A stretch of 12,208 nt of DNA from an uncultured Clostridia bacterium (GTDB lineage: Bacteria > Bacillota > Clostridia > Oscillospirales > Acutalibacteraceae), in assembly GCA_937896885.1 (NCBI GenBank), contig CALBNX010000002.1, positions 1-12,208 on the forward strand. The letters run 5' to 3'. Made by a program: the position numbers and the translations under genes. Each line of letters starts with the position of its first letter. Within the stretch, counting starts at the first letter, position 1. Positions 6,842 to 12,208 of the stretch are shown here, in pieces. The notes under the pieces were generated by a model. That model saw only the letters and a program-made list of their open reading frames with translations, was not told where the DNA came from and did not search any database.

Positions 6842-8179
6842 ATGGCGTTAAAGCTTAATGACAAATATATTAAGAGTTTTATCAGTGCAGAAGAACTTAA
6901 GGCAATGGCTCCGGCTGTTGAAGATGCGCACGAAAAAATTGTTAATAAATCAGGCGAAGGCTCAGACTTTTTAGGCTGGGTTGACCTTCCTGTAAATTAT
7001 GATAAAGAAGAATTTGATAGAATCAAAAAAGCAGCAGATAAAATCAAGAGCGATTCAAAAGCACTTGTTGTTATCGGTATCGGTGGTTCATATCTTGGCG
7101 CTCGTGCTGCAATCGAATTCTGTACTTCACAAAACTATAACTTGGTGTCAAAAGACACACCAAATATTTATTTCAGCGGTAACTCAATCAGCGGTAACTC
7201 ACTTTCAGAACTTGTTGACCTTGTGAAAGATGTTGATTTCTCAATCAATGTTATTTCAAAATCTGGCACAACAACTGAACCAGCTATCGCATTCCGCATT
7301 TTCCGTGAACTTCTTATCGAAAAATATGGCGAAGAAGAAGCAGCAAAGAGAATTTATGTTACAACTGATAAAGCAAAGGGAACACTTAAAGAGTTCTCTG
7401 ACAAATCAGGTTACGAAACATTCGTAGTGCCTGATGATGTTGGTGGCAGATATTCAGTTCTTACAGCAGTTGGTCTTCTTCCAATCGCGGTTGCAGGAAT
7501 TGATATCCAAAAAATGATGCAAGGCGCACAAGATGCTCGTGAAGCTTATAGCGTTTGCGATATTGAGAAAAACGATTGCTATAAATATGCTGCAATCCGT
7601 AACATCCTTTTGGGAAAAGGCAAAGCGGTTGAACTTATGGTTGCTTATGAGCCAGATTTCACAATGATGAATGAGTGGTTTAAACAGCTCTTTGGTGAAA
7701 GCGAAGGCAAAGATGGTAAAGGTATTTTCCCAGCAAGTGTTGTTTGTTCAACAGACCTTCACTCAATGGGTCAATATATTCAAGATGGCGTTAGAATGCT
7801 TTTTGAAACATCTGTTATGTTTACAAAACCAAAGAGAGAAGTTATAATCAAAGAAGACGAAGTTAATGCTGATGGCCTTAACTTCCTTGCAGGCAAAACA
7901 ATGGACTTTGTTAACCGTAAAGCATATCAGGGTACATTGCTCGCCCATGTTGACGGTGGCGTGCCAAACATCTGCATTGAAGTGCCTGAGATGAACGAAT
8001 ATGAATTCGGTTATCTTGTTTATTTCTTTGAAAAGGCTTGTGCAATTTCAGGTTATGTGCTTGGCGTTAACCCATTCAACCAACCAGGTGTTGAAAGCTA
8101 TAAAAAGAATATGTTTGCTCTTCTTGGCAAACCAGGCTACGAAGCACAACAAGCAGAGCTTTTAGACCGTCTTGGCTAA
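6842..8179 (+). CDS. pgi: Glucose-6-phosphate isomerase
   Basis: The 445-residue enzyme interconverts glucose-6-phosphate and fructose-6-phosphate in the cytoplasm, at the branch of glycolysis, gluconeogenesis and the pentose phosphate route. It has the shorter length typical of Firmicutes enzymes (about 450 residues). Visible motifs are VVIGIGGSYLGARAA (76-90), the phosphate-binding ISKSGTTTEP (138-147), PGI signature 1 DDVGGRYSVLTAVG (198-211), QLFGESEGKDGKG (282-294) with the likely catalytic Glu286, DLHSMGQ with His307, and signature 2 FNQPGVESYK ending in the catalytic Lys421. All are intact. The ATG at 6842 is preceded by a modest GAGG (6827-6830) at long spacing. A small P-loop protein follows 61 bp downstream with no terminator between, so the two are probably co-transcribed. 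Fructose-6-phosphate is also where mannose from the beta-mannosidase would enter glycolysis. Confidence 0.97.
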   Translation: MALKLNDKYIKSFISAEELKAMAPAVEDAHEKIVNKSGEGSDFLGWVDLPVNYDKEEFDRIKKAADKIKSDSKALVVIGIGGSYLGARAAIEFCTSQNYNLVSKDTPNIYFSGNSISGNSLSELVDLVKDVDFSINVISKSGTTTEPAIAFRIFRELLIEKYGEEEAAKRIYVTTDKAKGTLKEFSDKSGYETFVVPDDVGGRYSVLTAVGLLPIAVAGIDIQKMMQGAQDAREAYSVCDIEKNDCYKYAAIRNILLGKGKAVELMVAYEPDFTMMNEWFKQLFGESEGKDGKGIFPASVVCSTDLHSMGQYIQDGVRMLFETSVMFTKPKREVIIKEDEVNADGLNFLAGKTMDFVNRKAYQGTLLAHVDGGVPNICIEVPEMNEYEFGYLVYFFEKACAISGYVLGVNPFNQPGVESYKKNMFALLGKPGYEAQQAELLDRLG

Positions 8180-8240
8180 TTAAATTTCAGAAATGACCAT
8201 CTTTTAGGGGATGGATAATAAATATATAGGAGGAGATAAT

Positions 8241-8669
8241 ATGATTTCTCTTATTATCGGTAAAAAAGGAACAGGAAAAACAAAAGTACTCGTTGAGCAT
8301 GTTAATGATGCAGTTCACGTATCCAGCGGTAATGTTGTGTGCGTTGAAAAAGAAACAAAGCTTACATACGATGTAAACTATCGTGCAAGACTTGTTGCAA
8401 CAGATACTTTTTCAATCAAAGGTTATGATGCATTTTATGGCTTCTTAAGCGGTATTTGTGCTGGTGACCACGATATTACAGATATCTTTGTTGATGCAAC
8501 ATACAGAATTGCAGAAGACAAAGAAAGAACAGGCGAAGCACTCAGCTCATTCCTTAAAAAAGTTGATGAACTTTCAAAGATTTCTGATACAAAGTTCACA
8601 TTTACAATTTCAAGCGAGATGGAAGAACTTCCAGAAGCAATGTTTGAATATTGTGCAAAAATCAACTAA
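8241..8669 (+). CDS. Small P-loop (Walker A) protein of unknown function
   Basis: This 142-residue protein is almost nothing but a minimal P-loop fold. Walker A is GKKGTGKT (7-14), placed right after a hydrophobic first strand (MISLIIG). A Walker B-like strand with acidic end is DIFVDA (81-86, Asp85). There is no ABC signature, no Lys-Asp-rich sensor segment I recognise, no signal peptide and no membrane helix. I recall homologues in Clostridia carrying the label twitching motility protein PilT, which this sequence does not support: PilT is about 350 residues long with PAS-like and RecA-like domains. I start at the ATG at 8241 because AGGAGGAGA (8229-8236) precedes it; an ATG at 8211 in the same frame has no proper ribosome binding site and would place that site inside the gene. 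It follows pgi and ends at a strong terminator. Confidence 0.8.
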   Translation: MISLIIGKKGTGKTKVLVEHVNDAVHVSSGNVVCVEKETKLTYDVNYRARLVATDTFSIKGYDAFYGFLSGICAGDHDITDIFVDATYRIAEDKERTGEALSSFLKKVDELSKISDTKFTFTISSEMEELPEAMFEYCAKIN

Positions 8670-8682
8670 TTTTAATTAGGAC

Positions 8683-8710
8683 ACGGCGAGGTTAATTCCT
8701 CGCCGTTTTT
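8683..8710 (+). terminator. Rho-independent terminator of the pgi transcription unit
   Basis: ACGGCGAGG at 8683-8691 pairs with CCTCGCCGT at 8698-8706 around a six-base loop (TTAATT), followed by a T run to 8710. It closes the pgi/P-loop unit and separates it from the yceD-rpmF promoter. Confidence 0.93.
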
Positions 8711-8744
8711 CTGCATTTTTACTAAAATATTTTAATTTTTATTG

Positions 8745-8773
8745 TTGACAAAAACGAAATATACATATATAAT
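8745..8773 (+). promoter_or_regulatory. Perfect-consensus sigma-A promoter of yceD-rpmF
   Basis: TTGACA at 8745-8750 and TATAAT at 8768-8773 match both consensus boxes exactly at the ideal 17-bp spacing, within very AT-rich sequence. Transcription would start near 8780. This is the strongest promoter in the window, as expected for a ribosomal protein unit. Confidence 0.9.
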
Positions 8774-8781
8774 AATTCGGG

Positions 8782-8802
8782 TGAATAAGTAACAGTTATT
8801 CA
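8782..8802 (+). promoter_or_regulatory. Inverted repeat in the yceD-rpmF leader
   Basis: TGAATAA at 8782-8788 and TTATTCA at 8796-8802 are perfect complements around seven bases (GTAACAG). The repeat starts at about the predicted transcription start and ends five bases before the AAAGGTGA ribosome binding site. It could be an operator under the promoter or a weak RNA hairpin; the sequence alone does not decide which. Confidence 0.4.
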
Positions 8803-8820
8803 TGGTGAAAGGTGAATGCA

Positions 8821-9315
8821 ATGCAAATTCAACTTGAACAGATATTTAATCTTGAAGGCTCTAAAAAGGAATTCGACTTTTCTTTTGAACCTGAATACTC
8901 TCTTTCTGATGATATTTCACTTGACGCGCCGGGTATTGCGGTTAGTGGTAAAATCGAGAATAACACCGGAATTGTGTCGTTGTCAGGAAAAGCTAAGTTT
9001 TCAGCAACCGTGGTTTGCAGTCGATGTGCCGAAGACTTCAAGAAAGATTTCGAAATTGAATTCGAGCATTTACTTGCAAAAAGCCTTGAGAATGACGAAA
9101 ATGACGACTATATAATCGTTGAAAATTCGTTGCTTGATTTAGATTCACTTGTTTGTGAAGATATCATTTTTTCATTGCCGATTAGTTTTCTGTGTGATGA
9201 AGATTGCAAAGGGCTTTGCGCAAAATGTGGTAAAAATCTTAATGAAGGCAAATGTGATTGCAAAAAAGATGTTGACCCACGAATGGCAGCTTTATTACAG
9301 TTGCTTGATGATTAG
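8821..9315 (+). CDS. YceD/DUF177 family metal-binding protein
   Basis: The 164-residue protein belongs to the YceD (DUF177) family, which is conserved next to rpmF across bacteria and has been linked to large-subunit rRNA accumulation and ribosome formation. An N-terminal beta-rich part (1-60) leads to CSRC (Cys66, Cys69). A C-terminal cysteine cluster holds Cys125, 129, 133, 136, 145 and 147 around GLCAKCGKNLNEGKCDC, and the family's DPRMAAL (152-158) follows. The CxxC pairs suggest a bound zinc ion. I prefer the ATG at 8821, with AAAGGTGA (8808-8815) at normal spacing, over an in-frame GTG at 8812 that lies inside that site. Its gene is followed 40 bp later by rpmF, with which it should be co-transcribed. 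Confidence 0.88.
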   Translation: MQIQLEQIFNLEGSKKEFDFSFEPEYSLSDDISLDAPGIAVSGKIENNTGIVSLSGKAKFSATVVCSRCAEDFKKDFEIEFEHLLAKSLENDENDDYIIVENSLLDLDSLVCEDIIFSLPISFLCDEDCKGLCAKCGKNLNEGKCDCKKDVDPRMAALLQLLDD

Positions 9316-9355
9316 TTAAAATTATATTTCAAAATATTAAAGGGAGGTGCCCCAC

Positions 9356-9544
9356 ATGGCAGTACCTAAGAGAAGAGTTTCAAAAACAAGAAGAGACAAG
9401 AGACGTTCAAACGTATGGAAGATGACAGCTCCAGAACTTGTTAAGTGCCCAAATTGCGGCGGTTATAAAAGACCACACAGAGTTTGCGGTGAATGCGGAC
9501 AATATAAAGGTAGACAAGTTGTTGCTCTTAAAGAAGAAGCTTAA
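9356..9544 (+). CDS. rpmF: 50S ribosomal protein L32
   Basis: This 62-residue protein is bL32 of the large ribosomal subunit. It begins MAVPKRRVSKTRRDKRR, the basic N-terminal extension that enters the rRNA, and has the zinc-ribbon cysteines CPNCGGYKRPHRVCGECG (four Cys, two CxxC pairs), so it is the zinc-binding (C+) form. The start is the ATG at 9356, six bases after AGGGAGGTG (9341-9349); an in-frame GTG at 9347 lies inside that ribosome binding site. The length is normal. It is the last gene of the unit driven from the promoter at 8745-8773, and a hairpin follows its stop codon. Confidence 0.97.
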   Translation: MAVPKRRVSKTRRDKRRSNVWKMTAPELVKCPNCGGYKRPHRVCGECGQYKGRQVVALKEEA

Positions 9545-9565
9545 TTTTCTTTATTGATTAAATGC

Positions 9566-9597
9566 AAGGCGGAAAGAACGATTTCTCTCCGCCTTTT
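9566..9597 (+). terminator. Probable rho-independent terminator after rpmF
   Basis: AAGGCGGA at 9566-9573 pairs with TCCGCCTT at 9588-9595, with a 14-base loop and a short T run (9594-9597). The long loop and short tail make it weaker than the other terminators here, so part of the transcription may continue into the DUF512 gene, for which I see no convincing promoter. Confidence 0.7.
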
Positions 9598-9636
9598 AGT
9601 CTTGCTTAAAAATAGTTTGAAAAGTAGGTGAGTTTT

Positions 9637-10950
9637 GTGGCAGTAAAAATCAGTAGTGTAAAAAAGAATTCAATCTGTGAATTAAAGGGCATTAAAGCAG
9701 GGGATGAACTTTTGAAAATCAACGGCAACGAGATTTTAGATGTGCTTGACTATGATTTTTATATGGCAGAGCAAAATCTCACTTTAACTTTTAAGTGTAT
9801 TGACGGAAAATTCAAAGTCATTAAAACAAAATCTGCTGATTGTGGATTGCAGTTTGAAACTTATCTTATGGATAAACAACAGCATTGTAAAAATAAATGC
9901 ATTTTCTGTTTTATCGACCAATTGCCAAAAGGATTGCGTGAAAGTCTTTATTTTAAAGACGATGATAGCCGTTTGTCATTCCTTTTTGGTAATTATATAA
10001 CTCTCACCAATATTTCAGAGCACGAAATTGAGAGAATAATCAAAATGCACATAAGCCCTGTGAATATTTCAGTGCATACAATGAACCCTGAACTTCGCGT
10101 GCAGATGATGAAAAATAAAAATGCAGGCAAAAGCCTTGAAATCATTAAAAGACTTGCAGATGCAGGAATTCAAATGAACACTCAACTTGTTCTGTGCCCA
10201 GGCATTAACGATGGTGACGAGTTGCGTTATAGTATCGAGCAACTCTCTGCATTGTATCCATCAGTCCAAAGCATCGCGGCAGTTCCTGTGGGACTAACCA
10301 AATTCCGCGATGGGCTCGAAAAACTTGAACCTTACAACAAACAAACAGCAGGGGAAACCATTGATATAATTGAAGAATACTCACAGAGATTTCGTAAAGA
10401 ATTTGGTGTTGGTCTTTGCTATCCTGCTGACGAGTTTTTCATTAAAGCAGAAAGAGATTTACCAAACGCAGATTATTATGACGATTATCCTCAACTTGAT
10501 AACGGTGTCGGTTTGGTCCGTTTATTCTACGACGATTTTCTTGATGAGTTGGATTATGTTTCAGAAAAACCAACTAATAAAAAAGTAACCTTGGCAACAG
10601 GTGCTGATTTTTATCCATATTTGTGTGACCTTTGCAAGAAAGCAGAAGAAAAATTTGGCGTAGAAATTGGGGTTCAAAAAATAATAAATAACTTTTTCGG
10701 TGAAACTATAACAGTTTCAGGACTTATCACAGGCATTGACTTATATGAGCAACTTAAAAATATTGATTTAGGTGAATATTTGCTCTTGCCTAGTTCAATG
10801 ATAAGCGATTATACCAATTATACCGAAAATAAAAACAAATTTCTTGACGATATGACCGTCGAAGAATTAGAAAGCAAATTAAATGTGAAAATTATGTTGA
10901 CTAACGGTAGCGGTGGTCAACTTTTAAGAGATATTCTGGGGGTGAAATAA
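9637..10950 (+). CDS. DUF512 family radical-SAM protein with N-terminal PDZ-like domain
   Basis: The 437-residue protein has three parts. A PDZ-like domain (about 1-65) contains the GIKAGDELLKINGNEI loop (18-33). A radical-SAM-like section follows with the canonical CxxxCxxC at Cys84, Cys88 and Cys91 (CKNKCIFC), and NISVHTMNPELR later in the barrel. The C-terminal DUF512 domain (about 200-435) ends with NGSGGQLLRDIL. The family is common in Clostridia and related bacteria, often just upstream of der; the reaction is unknown and I do not assign one. The GTG at 9637 follows AGGTGAG (9625-9631) at proper spacing; an earlier GTG at 9628 lies inside that site. The stop codon overlaps the der start by one base (TAATG), so translation of der is probably coupled to it. 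Confidence 0.88.
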   Translation: MAVKISSVKKNSICELKGIKAGDELLKINGNEILDVLDYDFYMAEQNLTLTFKCIDGKFKVIKTKSADCGLQFETYLMDKQQHCKNKCIFCFIDQLPKGLRESLYFKDDDSRLSFLFGNYITLTNISEHEIERIIKMHISPVNISVHTMNPELRVQMMKNKNAGKSLEIIKRLADAGIQMNTQLVLCPGINDGDELRYSIEQLSALYPSVQSIAAVPVGLTKFRDGLEKLEPYNKQTAGETIDIIEEYSQRFRKEFGVGLCYPADEFFIKAERDLPNADYYDDYPQLDNGVGLVRLFYDDFLDELDYVSEKPTNKKVTLATGADFYPYLCDLCKKAEEKFGVEIGVQKIINNFFGETITVSGLITGIDLYEQLKNIDLGEYLLLPSSMISDYTNYTENKNKFLDDMTVEELESKLNVKIMLTNGSGGQLLRDILGVK

Positions 10951-12208
10951 TGGCAAAACCCGTTATTGCAATCGTTGGTCGTCCCAACGTTGGCAAAAGC
11001 ACACTTTTTAATAAATTGATTGGCAAAAGACTCTCAATCGTTGATGATACACCGGGTGTAACCCGTGATAGAATTTATGGTGATTGCGAATGGCTTGGCC
11101 ATCAGATGTTGCTCATTGATACAGGTGGTATCGAGCCTTATTCAGACGATATTATCTTGTCACAAATGCGTCGTCAGGCACAGCTTGCCATTGATAGTGC
11201 AGATGTTATTGTGTTCGTAACAGATGTGAGAACAGGTGTTGTGGCAACTGATGAAGAAGTTGCAACAATGCTTATTAAGAGCAATAAACCCATTATCTTG
11301 TGTGTTAATAAATCAGACTCTTTGGGTGAACCACCTGCAGAGTTTTATGAGTTCTATAATTTAGGTCTTGGTGACCCGATTCAAGTGTCAGCAGCTCACG
11401 GTCACGGCACAGGTGACTTGCTCGATAAGATTTTAGAGTATTTACCTGAAGATGCAGGAACAGAAGACGAAAGTGAAACTGTAAAGGTTGCTGTTATCGG
11501 TAAACCCAATGCAGGCAAATCCTCACTTATCAACAAAATAGCAGGTGAAGAACGAGTAATCGTCTCAAATATTGCAGGCACAACAAGAGACGCAACCGAT
11601 ACTTATATCGATAATAAATTCGGTTCATTTATGTTTATTGACACCGCAGGACTTCGTCGCAAAAGCAAGGTTGAAGACCAGATTGAAAAATACTCTGTAA
11701 TCCGTGCACAAATGGCAGTTGAAAGAGCAGATGTCTGTGTTATTATGATTGATGCCGTTGAAGGCTTCACAGAACAGGATTCAAAGGTTGCAGGTATTGC
11801 TCACGAATTGGGCAAGGCTTGTATTATTGCGGTTAATAAGTGGGACTTGGTCGAAAAAGATGGTCAAACAATGGATAAATATCGCAAAAAACTTATGAAT
11901 GATTTTTCATTTATGAGTTATGCGCCAATTATCTTTATTTCTGCTAAAACAGGACAAAGACTTGATAGACTTTTCGAGCTTATTAAATTTGTTGATACAC
12001 AAAATGCAATGCGTATTTCAACAGGTAAGCTTAATGATGTTTTAGCAGGGGCAACTGCTCGTGTTCAACCACCATCAGATAAGGGTAAGCGACTCAAGAT
12101 TTATTATATGACACAGGCTTCCACTCGACCACCAACATTCGTGTGCTTTGTTAATAATAAAGACTTGTTCCATTATAGCTATCAGCGTTATCTCGATAAC
12201 CAAATCCG
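10950..12208 (+). CDS. der: Ribosome biogenesis GTPase Der (EngA), 3' end outside the window
   Basis: The gene is open to the right edge, giving 419 residues of a protein usually about 440 long, so only the last ~20 residues are missing. Der is the tandem-GTPase factor needed for assembly of the 50S subunit. The first G domain has GRPNVGKS (10-17), DTPGVTRD (33-40), DTGG (57-60) and NKSD (120-123). The second has GKPNAGKS (184-191), TTRD (211-214), DTAG (231-234), NKWD (296-299) and SAK (331-333). A KH-like domain begins near 350 and includes RLKIYYMTQASTRPPTFV (381-398). The acidic linker between the G domains is EDAGTEDESE (167-176). All nucleotide-binding motifs are intact. The ATG overlaps the DUF512 stop by one base, with GGGGGTG (10938-10944) as ribosome binding site. 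Confidence 0.97.
   Translation, partial: MAKPVIAIVGRPNVGKSTLFNKLIGKRLSIVDDTPGVTRDRIYGDCEWLGHQMLLIDTGGIEPYSDDIILSQMRRQAQLAIDSADVIVFVTDVRTGVVATDEEVATMLIKSNKPIILCVNKSDSLGEPPAEFYEFYNLGLGDPIQVSAAHGHGTGDLLDKILEYLPEDAGTEDESETVKVAVIGKPNAGKSSLINKIAGEERVIVSNIAGTTRDATDTYIDNKFGSFMFIDTAGLRRKSKVEDQIEKYSVIRAQMAVERADVCVIMIDAVEGFTEQDSKVAGIAHELGKACIIAVNKWDLVEKDGQTMDKYRKKLMNDFSFMSYAPIIFISAKTGQRLDRLFELIKFVDTQNAMRISTGKLNDVLAGATARVQPPSDKGKRLKIYYMTQASTRPPTFVCFVNNKDLFHYSYQRYLDNQI

Noticed and set aside
8197..8214. Hairpin CCATC/GATGG between pgi and the P-loop gene
   Set aside because: The stem is only five pairs and no U-tract follows, so I do not call it a terminator. The two genes are more likely co-transcribed.
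9324..9337. AT-only palindrome ATATTT-CA-AAATAT upstream of rpmF
   Set aside because: A six-base AT palindrome is expected often by chance in sequence this AT-rich, and it has no promoter or second copy beside it.
9342..9353. GGG/CCC pairing that could hide the rpmF ribosome binding site
   Set aside because: Only three pairs form around the site, too weak to support a regulatory claim.
9554..9582. Possible promoter for the DUF512 gene (TTGATT with AACGAT at 17 bp)
   Set aside because: The -10 box is poor and it overlaps the terminator stem after rpmF, so it is not supported.

Overview
The window looks like chromosome of a low-GC Gram-positive anaerobe of the class Clostridia, probably a gut-type member of the Eubacteriales (Oscillospiraceae/Ruminococcus-like). 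This rests on the AT-rich sequence, AGGAGG-type ribosome binding sites, sigma-A promoters, and the gene orders yceD-rpmF and DUF512-der, which I know from Clostridia. I see no insertion sequence, phage gene, CRISPR array, tRNA or rRNA. Every stretch over 300 bases is occupied by a gene.

Layout, left to right. Positions 1-32 hold the terminator of a gene outside the window. Positions 123-972 are a two-gene operon: a stand-alone LytTR DNA-binding regulator and a four-helix DUF3021 membrane protein, with a candidate direct-repeat operator at 32-62 upstream of its promoter and a terminator at 981-1010. A cytoplasmic family GH2 beta-mannosidase follows (1076-3535) with its own promoter, then a small secreted lipoprotein of unknown function (3589-4197). 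A bidirectional terminator at 4197-4230 separates it from mtaB, a tRNA methylthiotransferase gene on the minus strand (4233-5513). Divergent from mtaB is a secreted D-Ala-D-Ala carboxypeptidase (5603-6754). Glucose-6-phosphate isomerase (6842-8179) has its own promoter and is followed by a small P-loop protein (8241-8669) and a terminator. The yceD(DUF177)-rpmF unit (8821-9544) starts from a perfect-consensus promoter and ends at a terminator. Last come a DUF512 radical-SAM protein (start GTG at 9637) and der, a double-GTPase ribosome-assembly factor that runs off the right edge.

Most of the window is housekeeping: translation and ribosome assembly (mtaB, yceD, rpmF, der), wall remodelling (dac) and glycolysis (pgi). 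The beta-mannosidase links diet-derived mannosides to central metabolism. The accessory part is the left end. The best candidate for something undescribed is the LytTR/DUF3021 pair with its upstream repeats. I found no clear-cut novel multi-gene system, and the findings below are graded accordingly.
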